A DNA stretch of 64,000 nt from Monarcha castaneiventris obscurior (lineage: Eukaryota; Chordata; Aves; Passeriformes; Monarchidae): assembly GCA_026261815.1 (NCBI GenBank), contig JAMPIT010000894.1:58065647-58129646 (forward strand), read 5' to 3'. Under the pieces are notes generated by a model. That model had not been told where the DNA came from and ran no database searches. It saw only the letters and a program-made list of their open reading frames with translations. The number at the start of each line of letters is the position of its first letter. The stretch's first letter is position 1. Positions 1 to 9,399 of the stretch are shown piece after piece. The translations under genes and the position numbers were made by a program.

Positions 1-333
1 CCCCTTGTCCTCACAAAGGAACCAGACTCCCTGAAAATCACCGGCCCCTATCCACTTATCACCTGGGGTAGAGGGTACGGATGTGTTTCCACCCCAGGGG
101 GTCCGAAATGGGTCCCGGGCAAATTCATCAAGCCCTTCCATCCCAGCTCTCCTAAGTCACCAAAAAAGGAGGACACAAGCAAGCAGACAGAAGCGTGGAA
201 GAAAAGAAAGAGGAAAAAAGGAGGAACAGTAGACAAGCGGCAGAAACAGGAAAGAACCAAAGTCGAGTCCTGCGAAAGTGAATCGGATAACGGCTCCCTT
301 GACCTTTCTTTCCCGGATCCCTCTCCCCCTTAA
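1..333 (+). CDS. pol: pol 3' end: integrase C-terminal domain (partial)
   Basis: Frame 1 is open from the first base to a TAA at 331-333, giving 110 residues. The first 45 or so match the C-terminal DNA-binding (SH3-like) domain of alpha/betaretroviral integrase: a Trp-Gly-Arg-Gly-Tyr-Gly-Cys-Val strand, then a Lys-Trp-Val-Pro turn and a Lys-Phe-Ile-Lys-Pro end. After that comes a lysine/arginine-rich tail with a run Lys-Lys-Arg-Lys-Arg-Lys-Lys near 195-220 that looks like a nuclear localisation signal, then an acidic and proline-rich end. The catalytic core is outside the window. The pol stop lies 79 bases before the env start codon, so the two genes do not overlap. No break is visible in this part. 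The basic tail seems longer than is usual, but I cannot align it here. Confidence 0.75.
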   Translation, partial: PLVLTKEPDSLKITGPYPLITWGRGYGCVSTPGGPKWVPGKFIKPFHPSSPKSPKKEDTSKQTEAWKKRKRKKGGTVDKRQKQERTKVESCESESDNGSLDLSFPDPSPP

Positions 334-411
334 AGTTTTCGGGTCCCTCTCTCCCCTTCTCCCCTATTACCACTCCCAAATCTATTAAGTCTTTGATACA
401 TTCACCTGCTT

Positions 412-1944
412 ATGTTTGTTTTTAAGTTCCCGATGGCCCGCCTGAAGCTGTCCGTGCTGCTACTCCTCGCCATCCTTGTGCCAGAGATTACGGAAGTGTG
501 GATAGTGCCACAACCCAGGAAGAATGTGTGGGTCACGCTCGCCCAGGCCATGAACGAATCTGAGATGTGCCTCTCCACCGACGCGGCGAAAAACCCACTA
601 TCCACCAGCCTGGTTGGGGTTCCTGTTCCAGCCAGTGAGTACCCCCAGTCCTTGTTGGATCTCCACAAATTTGTCAACAATAACCCCAGCAGTAACAAAA
701 ACCAAAATCCCCCCTTTTATTCCTATATCCAAGACTGCATCACCTACAAAGTCAATCTGCCGGTACAGAATCCGCTTCTTTTGTGGAGGCTGTGGGTCCC
801 CAAATTAAAGAAATTGCCTAAAGAACCCACAGAATTGGACTTAGTGGGTTCTCTCAAAGCACCGCATTGTGTGCAGTTCGAATTTTACCCTGACCCGTAC
901 TACCACGAGGTGAAAACGTTTCAGCGTGTTCATCAGTTCAAATTTGAATTCTCGGCCAGTCAGTGGTGTACGGATTTTGCAAAGGTCAATCTCCCCTCCA
1001 CGAGAGATCTGTACCACCCCAACCTTCTTTCCCTTCCCCGTGGAATTTTCCTGATTTGTGGAGATCGAGCATGGCAAGGAATCCCCTCTAAACTTGTAGG
1101 AGGCCCCTGCACCCTAGGGCGTCTGACGCTTGCATCCAAAAACATGACAAAGATTCTGATTCGGGAAAATAGAAGAATTTCGAAAAGAGGTGCAGACAAC
1201 AATCGGGACCATTACTGTGATACCTCTGTGTATCACTAGTCAAAGTCTAAGCGCATCGCAGTTTCAATCTTTTTACCTTGGGTGGCCGCTGCGAAGTCGC
1301 TTAATGAATTAGGCCATTTAGAATGCTGGGTCGCCAAGCAAGTGGAATTAACTTCGAACGCCCTAAGTGACCTCCTCAAGGAGGAGCAATTGACCAGGCA
1401 GGCCACCCTTCAAAATCGGGCGGCCATTGACTTCCTTTTGCTGGCACACGGTCACGGATGCGAGGAGTTCGCAGGCATGTGTTGTTTTAATTCGTCCACC
1501 AAGTCCCAAAGCATCCATGCTTCAATAAACCAACTAAGAACTCTTATCAAAGACATTAAGTATGAATCCCAAGAGTGGATGCGCCAGATGCTGAACAAGA
1601 CCATGCACCAACTCTCCCACTCCACTGGAGAGGTCGCAGAAGCCTCAGGCAGCTGGCTTCGGAAATTCCTTGAAGGACTTGGACTTTCGGAATGGGGAAC
1701 ATCTCTGTTACGGGACCTCGGGCTTGTTGTTTTGTTTCTTCTTGTCATTGGCATCTGTTTTGTTGTTCTGAAGAAAGTTTTAATCAATCAAATTCTTCAT
1801 CAAATTAATAAAGACGGGGGAGGTGTGGAGGGGCAGGCCCCGACTGTGGCGGCTGCCACTCACTCCGACTCCGCCTCCGACTCCGCCTCTGGGGACGGAG
1901 ACTCCTCCTGGGAGGAGGACTCCATGGGCGGCACCACTGTATAA
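412..1944 (+). pseudogene. env: env: alpharetrovirus-like envelope, one in-frame stop
   Basis: One frame runs from ATG 412 to TAA 1942-1944, broken only by a TAG at 1237-1239. A second Met at 433 starts a better signal peptide (basic start, then a leucine-rich core). The surface subunit is about 259 residues including signal, short against roughly 340 in avian leukosis viruses, with N-glycosylation sites near 46-48 and 243-245. A furin-type Arg-Ile-Ser-Lys-Arg site sits near residue 259. The stop falls 16 codons after it, inside the cysteine-flanked internal fusion loop. Beyond it the transmembrane subunit keeps the hydrophobic fusion segment, the coiled-coil block, the CX6CC motif near 1460-1485, two N-glycosylation sites, a membrane span near 1710-1770 and a tail that reads into the LTR. 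The upstream frame could give a secreted surface protein with no anchor. Everything except the nonsense change looks well preserved, which suggests a fairly young copy. Confidence 0.85.
1808..1823 (+). other. polypurine tract of the first provirus
   Basis: A purine-rich run with five consecutive G and an AGG end sits just before a TGTGG, the expected start of the LTR. It is inside the env frame, so the end of env overlaps U3. It would prime plus-strand DNA synthesis. The alternative LTR start at 1937 (TGTATAAA) has no purine run before it and was rejected. Confidence 0.6.
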
Positions 1945-2405
1945 ACCCAGCCCAGGTTCCAGAAAGTTCCCCAGAGTGCGTCGAGTGATTGGTTAAAATG
2001 TGATTGATGTGTATGTACCACCCTATTGAAAAAATTTTGTTGGCCCTCAGATGTTGTACCCTCCTACCCCCTGATTCCCTATTGGTTAGCTATCCGGAGC
2101 CCCCTCCCATGTTCACCCTCCTTAAAAGATCGTGCACCCCTGTCCCAGACAGGATTTCTCCTCTGCCCCTGCTCCTGTCCAAAACCCTCGACCCCCTACC
2201 TCAATAAAGGAGCTAACGGGGAGACCCCCTCTCGCAGCCCTTCGCCTCCTCTCCTCTGTTATGCGCCTTGCCTCTCCTCTCTTGGAGCCGACCTACCTCT
2301 GCGGGAACCAGCCCCACTCACCCTGAAGCACCGAAGCCTGGTAAGGCGTCCAGGGTTCTCTCGGGCCGGCGTCCTCTGCTGAGGGCAATAAGGCTAGATA
2401 GGCAA
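1824..2405 (+). mobile_element. 3' LTR of the first provirus
   Basis: About 580 bp, starting TGTGG after the polypurine tract and ending near CAACA. A TATA-like CTTAAAAG is near 2122, and an AATAAA polyadenylation signal is at 2203-2208 followed by a C/T-rich U5 of about 180 bp. The U3 part contains the last 40 codons of env. The 5' edge is supported by the purine tract. The 3' edge is less sure because the partner LTR is outside the window and no target duplication can be compared. Confidence 0.6.
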
Positions 2406-2565
2406 CACTCTGGCTTCAAAGTTGTTCATTGAAAAGATGACAGTTTTTTCCTCTTTACACAGACAATGAGCTCTTTTCTTATTAGCACAGTGTTCAGCCA
2501 GTTTCCCACCCTCACCCTGACCCTCCCCTTTAAAATCACGGCCAAAGTAATTTTTATAATATCTG

Positions 2566-3586
2566 TGTGTTGGTTTTGCATGGTCTGGTTTTTGGTAGCA
2601 GAAGTGCCACAGGGGTAGCTTCTACGAGAGACTGCTGGAAGCTTCCACCATGTCCAGCAGAGGCAATCCCTGATGGGTCAGAAGATGAACATGCTGCTGG
2701 CCAAAGTTGGGCCCATTAGAGATGATGGTAAAGCCTCTGTGATAACAGATTTAAGAAGAAATCAAAACAAAGGTTGTAGTGTAGTTTTAATTCCAACCAG
2801 AGAAAAGGAGGAGGTGAGAACATGTGAGGGAAACTACATGGAGACACCAAGGTCAGTGGAGAAGGAGGGGCAGGAGGTGCTCCAGGCACTGGAGCCGAGA
2901 TTCCTCTGCAGGCCCTGGTGATGACCATGGTGAAGCAGCTGTGCCCCTGCAGCCCATGGGGATCCACGGGGGATGCAGAGACCCACCTGCAGCCCGTGGG
3001 GGAGGTGCGCATGCCAGAGTGGGTGGATGCCTGGAGGAAGCTGTGATCCAGTGGGAGACCTGGTGGAGAGAGGAGGCTCTGCTTCCAGGCTGGAGCAGCC
3101 TTGGAGCACTGCATCCCGTAGAAGAGTGACCCATGCCACAGCAGTTTTGGGAGGACTGCTGCTTGTGAGATTGGAACCACCTCTGAGAAGTTTGCGGAGA
3201 ACTGTCTCCCATGGGAGAGACCCCATGGCAGCAGGGGAAGGACTCCTCTCCCTGAGCAGCACAAGAAAACCTCAGGTGATGAACTGACCAAAAGCCCCAT
3301 GCCCTGTCCCCTGAACTGTCAGTGGGAAAGAGGGAGGGGTTGGGGAAAAAGGTGTTTTCAAGGATTTATTTCACTTCTTATTATCCTGCTCTGATTTTGT
3401 TAGTAATAAACTCACTTTGTACCTCTAAGTGGAGCCTGTTTTGCCCTTGGAGTGTTTTTCCCCGGTCCTTATCTCAACTCATGAACCCTTTGTTAAATTT
3501 TCTCTCCTCTGCCCAGCTGTGGCAAGGGAGGGTGAGTGAACAACTTTCATGGGTGCCTCGTGTTTGGCCAGTGTCAAAACACGACG
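2566..3586 (+). mobile_element. solo LTR with 5-bp target duplication
   Basis: It starts TGTGTTGG and is flanked by the same five bases, ATCTG, at 2561-2565 and 3587-3591. No internal retroviral genes follow, so it is a solo LTR left by LTR-LTR recombination. It carries AATAAA at 3415-3420. A second copy of the same family lies at 60445-61509 in the same orientation, and long blocks are nearly identical, for example around 2750-2900. A 5-bp duplication fits the ERVL class or a related one. The end reads ACGACG where the other copy has ACAACA, which looks like substitution at the terminal dinucleotide. Open frames inside it on both strands are chance frames of the LTR. Confidence 0.9.
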
Positions 3587-3727
3587 ATCTGCTACAGACA
3601 GATTTTAAACACAACAGCCAGATGTTAGTTTTATTTTTAAAACATAGCTATGGAAAGTGTTTTAAGTCATAACAAAAGAAATCTGAGGAGTTTGGAATAA
3701 TTTTGGAGTAACTCAAACTAGGAAGAG

Positions 3728-4083
3728 TGCAGGAATATGGGACCCCTCAACAACGAATCAAGTTGATTACACAGGAGTCCGTTTATTGTTTACATTACTC
3801 CATTCTTATGCATTTCTGTAACTGTCATTCACACGACCACGCATGACTCGATTGGATCCTCCATATTGTCCACGCACCCTGCATGCACCTTTCAGGGAAC
3901 TTGATTGGTTCTAGTCCAGGATGGTACAGTCCCTCTTTATCTACTTTCTTGCTGTCTTGTTATTCTGTCTTCCAATGTCTTCTTTCCCAATTTAGCACTT
4001 CTTACATTCCTCAGGCCCTGATAAGGGTAACTGCACACAACTTGGCTGGGGCCCCTCTGCCAGGATTCTCATGCCTTACAACA
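3728..4083 (-). mobile_element. 3' LTR of the second provirus
   Basis: 356 bp, beginning TGTTGTAAGG and ending CTGCA on the - strand. AATAAA on the - strand corresponds to TTTATT at 3781-3786. A matching copy lies at 11178-11533 with the same length. Most of the 8 differences lie in the 110 bp at the U5 end, and the U3 half is almost identical. Adjacent on the right is the polypurine tract, which fixes this copy as the 3' LTR. Confidence 0.93.
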
Positions 4084-4101
4084 TCTCCCCTCTTTCTTCT
4101 T
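4084..4101 (-). other. polypurine tract of the second provirus
   Basis: On the - strand 18 consecutive purines directly abut the LTR start. It is a textbook plus-strand primer tract and sets the orientation of the provirus. Confidence 0.9.
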
Positions 4102-4202
4102 ATTTGCACGAGCCAAGTTCCTTTTACTACGTCTTCCATTAAGCAGATCACTGATGTCATTATACATAGAGTAACATGAACAATGCATGTCAAAAAGGAC
4201 AA
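4102..4202 (-). pseudogene. possible remnant of env: membrane span and cytoplasmic tail
   Basis: An open frame starting at 4202 codes for a hydrophobic stretch of about 20 residues rich in Val, Ile, Leu and Cys. It is followed by a basic segment (Arg-Arg-Lys-Arg), and the frame then runs through the purine tract into the LTR and stops at 4011. That is where the end of a retroviral transmembrane protein should be. No surface subunit, fusion peptide or CX6CC motif is present upstream. The call is inference from position and composition; a chance frame is possible. Confidence 0.4.
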
Positions 4203-4507
4203 CTCGCTCTCGTTTTAATCAAAAAGGTGTTAATTGACCAGACAACAAGAGTGTCCAGGAAGGAAAACCAAACAGAATAAAAAAGCAAAATACAAAATCC
4301 TGAGAACACAGGGATCAGGTGCCTCAGCAGCCGCACGACTGCTCCAAGCAGGAACTTGTGCAGTGCTAAGGGGAGTTCCAGCTACCCCAGAACTCGAAAA
4401 CAATTATTAAGGGCCTTCGGAGCAAAGGCTGAGGCCAAGCACCTTAGCACTGGGCTCTACCGACCGCTGTTCGGTGGCAAAAAGCGGCCTCTGGGCGGAG
4501 CGCAGCT

Positions 4508-4574
4508 CCTTTTATAGAGTGCTAGCTCCTCCCCGAACTGCCCCTGTTCTGCCCCCATGGCCTGTAGTGATTGG
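4508..4574 (-). promoter_or_regulatory. promoter-like CCAAT and TATAAAAGG pair inside the second provirus
   Basis: On the - strand a CCAAT box (4570-4574) is followed about 54 bases later by TATAAAAGG (4508-4516). A GC-rich stretch comes next, at 4440-4505. The surrounding 4440-4700 is far richer in G and C than the AT-rich DNA on its right, and it lies where env should be. The spacing is normal for a pol II promoter or the U3 of another LTR. I could not find LTR ends or a target duplication around it, so it may be a nested LTR fragment or captured host DNA. Confidence 0.5.
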
Positions 4575-4759
4575 TGATGTTTTGGAATGAGGTAATACCT
4601 CCTAGCCAATGGGCTCGCATCTCTAGGGGAAGGACGAACTGCTGATGTAATGGCAGTTAAAAGGCGGGAAGGCACCTCATTAATATTCCACGTTGCCATG
4701 GAGCTTAGTGACCAAGGTGGCAGTTAGAGCCAATTTTAGAAAACAGCCATTAGAAACCC

Positions 4760-5560
4760 TGGCTCAGGCTGTTTAGGCTTTAACTGAGGAGACATTGATT
4801 TTAAGGAAAACTTCATTGTTTTTTTTAATTTAACATTACAAACATTTAAAATGATGACTAGAAGAACAATAAGAACCATTGCATTAACTTTAACAGTGCT
4901 TAACCTTTTCTTAAATTGTGTAATAAACTTATAACTTGTATGTGGGGTTTGAACTGTTTCCTTTAGTGGTGCTTGGGGTTAAACAACAATTTAACAACTG
5001 AAGTCACTGATGGACACAGTCTTTAAACATGCAAAAAGCCATTTTAAACAAGTTCACATATGACAATGCATATGTGGAATAACACAAATAACACAGTAAT
5101 GGCTAACAGTAATCGCAACATTCCCTTCACCATTCTTACACCCAGACCCATGTGGAAGTAGCAGTTTCATTGTGCAACATATCCAGTATCTCATCATAGC
5201 TTATCAAGTATACATAATATCTCATCAAGTGTATCTTATCTTATCCAGTACATCTAATATCTTATTTAATATCTTATCAAGTACATCTGATACCTTATTG
5301 AGTACATGTAATATCTAATATCTTATCAAGTACATCTAATATCTTGTCTTATCAAGTACATCTAATATCTAATATCAAGTATATCCAATATCTGATTCAA
5401 CTATTTATTTATCCAGTATTATCTAATATCGTATCTTATCCCTAAAATTCAAACAATAGCAGTATCTAAAAAAAAAACCAAAAGAAAAACACAGTATCTA
5501 TTGTTCAGCAGTATCAGACATCGAAGTATCCTTCTCAAGCCAGAGACGAATCTACTTTGC
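4760..5560. repeat. AT-rich segment with degenerate tandem repeats
   Basis: No coding signal. From about 5180 to 5460 a motif of the form TATCAAGTACATCTAATATC recurs in many imperfect copies of roughly 15-30 bases. The rest is AT-rich unique-looking DNA. The block sits between the end of integrase and the promoter-like segment of the provirus, in the place normally taken by env. Confidence 0.65.
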
Positions 5561-6330
5561 TGGTATCCCTCAGGGTCTTTTATCTGTAATGACACAAGCA
5601 TAACTCTTTTCCCTCATTGGCAACTCCACAGGCCCTTCCTATGACCCTGACATAGGATTCTTAAAATGAACTTTTGTTCGGTGCTGTGACAATTCAGAAT
5701 TTTGCTGCAGGCTTGAGTAATGGGTTAATGCTGGTGGATTTCTGCAAGAACCTGTTAATCGTAGATGGTTCATAACATAAACTGCTTTCAGTACTCTGTC
5801 CTGCAGGCTCAGCCCATCTTCCCCCATTTTTTGTTTATCAAGCAGCCCTTTTAATACCTGATGTGTTCTTTAAATTATGGCCTGTCTGGGGAAATTACCT
5901 GGAATGCCCGTGCTATGCCTCACTCCCCAAAGAGCCAAAAACTCTTGGGTTCGCTGGGCTGTATAACCTGACCCATTATCTGTTTTTATCTCCTGAGGCA
6001 AGCCCATTATGGCAAAGCAGCCTTGCCAATGTGGAAAAATAAAACAAGACCCTTCACTCGTCATAGGTGTGGCCCAAACCATGGCCAAAAAGGTGTCTAT
6101 GGTCACATGAAGGCGTTTGAAGCGACCAAAAGGGGCATTAATAGTCACATCAATCTACCATAATTGCAGAGGTCCTAGGCCACGAGGATTGACCCCGGGA
6201 CCCAACTCGCCAATCATACCCTGACATTGTGGACAAGTTGAAACAATTCCCTGCGCATTTTGCAATGATATCCCAAAGTGCTTGTGCAGAACCTTCGCGC
6301 TTTGATGAAAAAACTCGTGAGCCCTTCTGA
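5560..6330 (-). pseudogene. pol: pol remnant: integrase
   Basis: Read leftwards in a single frame. The zinc-binding domain shows the HX3H and CX2C pairs near 6310-6225. The catalytic core has the first Asp just after a TAG at 6155-6157, and the second in an Asp-Asn-Gly block near 5975. Exactly 35 residues further, where the catalytic Glu belongs, there is a TAA (5870-5872). The C-terminal domain follows with further stops at 5639-5641 and beyond; several of these fall where a tryptophan is expected. The protein would have cut and joined viral DNA to host DNA. It cannot be functional in this copy, but the frame has no length change over this range. Confidence 0.9.
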
Positions 6331-6913
6331 CTTGACTAAACTTATCAACGTTGGGCAAAGCAGAGGCCCACAGTGGTGCTACTAATTGGTCAGCCCTCTC
6401 GTTCCCCAAGGCTAGACCTTCCATTAATTCCGAGTGACTCTGTATATGGGTGATGAAATAATCCTGCCTGTAGGAATTAAGCAACTGCCATAGCTGCACA
6501 AAGAGTTGCCACAACCGCTGGTTCTGAATTTCCTTCAGCAGTGACCACTCCATGCGCTCAACACCACCTACTATGTAAAGAGAATCAGAAACAATGTTAA
6601 CAGGGTCATCTGGCTATTTCTCAAATACCCGGATTACTGCATGTAACTCAAGGACCTGCAAAGAGTCTCTTGGTCCCTCAAGGATTTCACTGAGCCATTT
6701 GCCTTTATCTTGCCAAGTTAATCTTGCTTTACAAGTCTTTTGACTGGCATCAGTGAAAACCTGAGGCCTTTTACAGGTTGTTTTGATAACTAAGGTAACC
6801 CTTCGACCTGCTGATGTAAAGAAAAGAACTGATGAAGAGGAAAATGAATACTGATGAGACCTGGAAAATTCAACAATGCCCATTGTAAGATGTCTGAGCT
6901 CTGCAATGACCAT
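6330..6913 (-). pseudogene. pol: pol remnant: RNase H
   Basis: Same frame as integrase. Landmarks are a Phe-Thr-Asp-Ala-Ser start near 6755, a Ser-Asp-Ser block near 6585, and His-Ser-Glu then Glu-Arg-Ala-Asp near 6435-6390. These are the expected acidic and histidine positions of a retroviral RNase H. A TAG at 6614-6616 interrupts it where a Trp is plausible. In a live virus it degrades the RNA strand of the RNA-DNA hybrid. Confidence 0.85.
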
Positions 6914-7733
6914 TGCAAGTAATCCTTAGTTAATGGGAGAAGAATGTTTTGGGGTTCTATCCAGTGTTCACTTTCATGCCTTGACTACAATTTTTGCTAT
7001 AGCCTCCATTCGTGCAGTCACAGATTTTCCCAAGCTGAATGGCAAAAATACCCACTCTAAGATCTTTAGTGGCTGCCTAGCTTAGCCATCCCACTTCATC
7101 AGTATAGCCATCATATGTTTTCCTTTATTCAACACAGCCATGGACAATGGCAAAGTAGGAGACCAATGATCTACAAAGGAATTACCCAATTTTGTAGCAA
7201 TTTGAATAAGGGCGTTCTGTTGTTTTTCAGACAGCTTGTACAGCAAATTGGCCTGATTCTCCCTTTTCAACAATGGCATTAGCGGCTCAAGATCTTCATT
7301 AGTTATGCCACAGGTACCACAAATCCACTCTATGTTCCCAATTAATTTTTGAGCATCTGTCAAAGTCTGAATTTCTGTGCAAATTGTTAATTTCTGAGAC
7401 CGAATTTGGGCTCCAAAAAATAAGCATCCCCAGATATTTCCATGGGGCTTGCTGTCAGACCTTTTCAGGGGCAATTTGAAGGCCTGCCTCTTGCATTTAC
7501 TGCTGTAAGGCAGGTAGCAGGTTTGCAACATCTCTATGTTCCCCTGCTATCAGAATGTCATCCATGTAATGATAGATAAGACACTGTGGGTATTGGGGGG
7601 TTTGTTTGTTTCTTTGTTTCTTTGTTTGTTTCTTTGTTTCTTTGTTTCTTTGTTTGTTTTCCAATGGAGCTAGCACCCAAACAACATACAGCTGGCACAT
7701 CACGGGAGAATTACGCAACCCTTGTGGCAACAC
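6914..7733 (-). pseudogene. pol: pol remnant: reverse transcriptase palm and thumb
   Basis: The frame starting at 7733 has the Leu-Pro-Gln-Gly block and the Tyr-Met-Asp-Asp active-site motif (near 7570-7555), so this is the palm. Between these two motifs lies an in-frame simple-repeat insert at 7601-7660. Near 7500-7530 the reading shifts to the frame used by RNase H and integrase. The thumb follows, with an Ile-Gly-Asn-Ile-Glu-Trp block and an Ile-Thr-Asn-Glu-Asp-Leu block near 7350-7270. Stops occur at 7082-7084 and several more between 6914 and 7000, two of them TGA where Arg is plausible. The N-terminal fingers and the protease are missing or unrecognisable to the right. Confidence 0.9.
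7601..7660. repeat. simple repeat of TTTG/TTTC units inside reverse transcriptase
   Basis: About 60 bases of mixed TTTG and TTTC tetramers on the + strand. On the coding - strand they add a lysine/asparagine/glutamine-rich stretch between two conserved reverse transcriptase blocks without closing the frame. Confidence 0.95.
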
Positions 7734-9240
7734 AACCTATTGATACCTCTTTGCTGGCTCTGCCTTGTTTTCTCGGAGGCAAACTGATGTTTATCTAGAC
7801 AAGCAGGTAACCACTTCAGACTTCGTGGCAATAAAACAAGTGTACCTTCTCTTTTAGGTTAGCAAATTAGCTAGGTTTTGCCATTACACACTCAGTTATG
7901 GATTCTTACATGAAACCTTTTGGAAATTGGTTCCACGCACACAAATCTTCAGACTGGCATCGTTCTGCCAGGGATCAAATTGATGCTCTACCTGCATAAA
8001 CTTTTAATGTAAATATTGCAATTATCCAAATGCTCTTGGGGAGCCATTCCTCATTTCTGTTCAGTGATAACTTGTGCAGTTGTCACTGTGAACATGAAGG
8101 CAACATAATAGTAAGCAAACACATGCTATAAGACAGTAAAGTCACACCAAGCACAAACAAACAGGATAATACATACAATCTACAGCACATGACAGAAGGA
8201 CAGTAACTTAGAACAACACACTTTCAATTGCCTAAATACTGAACTATCACCCAGAGTCTGCCATAGCTGGTGACTCCACCTCACGAGGACCTGGAAAAAC
8301 CTTCCCAGGCAAGGCTTCCGAATGTACCTTGAAAGGAGTCCAGCTTCTATACATCCGAATCAGCAGGTCAAAGTGACTCAATTACAGTTTTAGTACAGAA
8401 ACACCTGGGTCTGTTGGCATGTTGCCTACCAGGTACGGCCATGCTGGAAGGGTTCCCTAACATATCTTACAAACAAGCCCTAAGTAATGGCAGCTGTGAA
8501 AGGTTCCTAAAGGGATACATGTTTTGCAAATAGCTACACAACAATATGTGAAAGTCTGTAAAGCAGCTGGCTTTGTCATTTATCTTTAGCAAAGTAATCA
8601 GTGGTACCACAAAAAAACTGCAAACAACCAAAGAAATGCATATGCATAATGTAGAATGATATCTTCCGGATAATGCCCTTCATGACGTACCTGTTAATTC
8701 ACAATATGACACTAAGAACATATTCAGAATCATTAATACAGCAAAGGCAACTGACCTAGGAAATCGAGGTTACATTTTCTTGCACACTTATGTGTATATG
8801 ACAATAAAGCAAAGCAAAAGCAAGAAAGAAAGTACTAAACACCTTACAATCAGTCATATGCACAATCTGGAATTGTTACTTATCCTTTTCTGCTACCTAT
8901 GAAAGATAAAACAGCAAAGATTGTTATGAATAATTATCACAATTGACCAATGCAGAACACTTATACTCACAGAATTTTCAATTAATTTGAGGTTCTAAAA
9001 AGCCACATTTTCACATACCTGTACAACTTATTATATTTTGAGCAGTTGCTTGCCAATTCATCATAATTGTTTCAATTGGTTCAATCTTATCCCTATAATA
9101 AAAGAACTGTATCTTTCAATCTAAAGTTAACATCCCTGAAACTGAACAAGAATTAATCTGAACATAACTTAAACTTAACAGGAATTAAATTAACACAACT
9201 TAAACCTAACATCACTTAAATACAACAAAACTGAAGTCAG
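7734..9240. other. unexplained segment inside the second provirus
   Basis: About 1.5 kb of AT-rich DNA between reverse transcriptase and the remaining gag. Capsid end, nucleocapsid, protease and the start of reverse transcriptase should be here, but I see no zinc knuckle, no Asp-Ser/Thr-Gly protease motif and no long frame on the - strand. Around 8240-8470 it is less AT-rich, with a GTATAGAAGC TATA-like sequence on the - strand, so part may be an old nested LTR. Otherwise I see nothing recognisable. Confidence 0.5.
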
Positions 9241-9399
9241 AGTCAAGTGTTCCCTTTACAACTGATCTTCAAAATTGGCCTGATTCAATTATTTTCTTTT
9301 AAGAGCTGCTGTAGATCTACAGGATCTGCAGGATTGTTGACACATGTTCCACATGGTATTTTCTGTGGCTTGATGTTGCTGTATCTTCTTGATGTTGCT

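Larger units (their letters stand above)
1..2405 (+). mobile_element. 3' end of an alpharetrovirus-like endogenous provirus
   Basis: The window opens inside a provirus on the + strand. In order it holds the C-terminal end of integrase, an env frame, a polypurine tract and a 3' LTR. The transmembrane part of env has the CX6CC motif and the conserved heptad/immunosuppressive-domain block typical of alpharetroviruses (avian leukosis/sarcoma group), and the surface part shares that group's C-terminal region. The gag, pro and most of pol lie to the left of the window, so the target duplication and the LTR divergence cannot be read here. That it is endogenous and not a recent infection is inferred from its position in a repeat-rich bird region and its nonsense change. 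Confidence 0.85.

Noticed and set aside
1937..2405. Alternative LTR start at TGTATAAA
   Set aside because: No polypurine tract precedes it, whereas a good one ends at 1823 directly before TGTGG.
2673..3672. Open frames on both strands of 80-190 codons
   Set aside because: They recur with the same sequence at 60424-61334. Both places are copies of one LTR family bounded by target duplications, so the frames are shadows.
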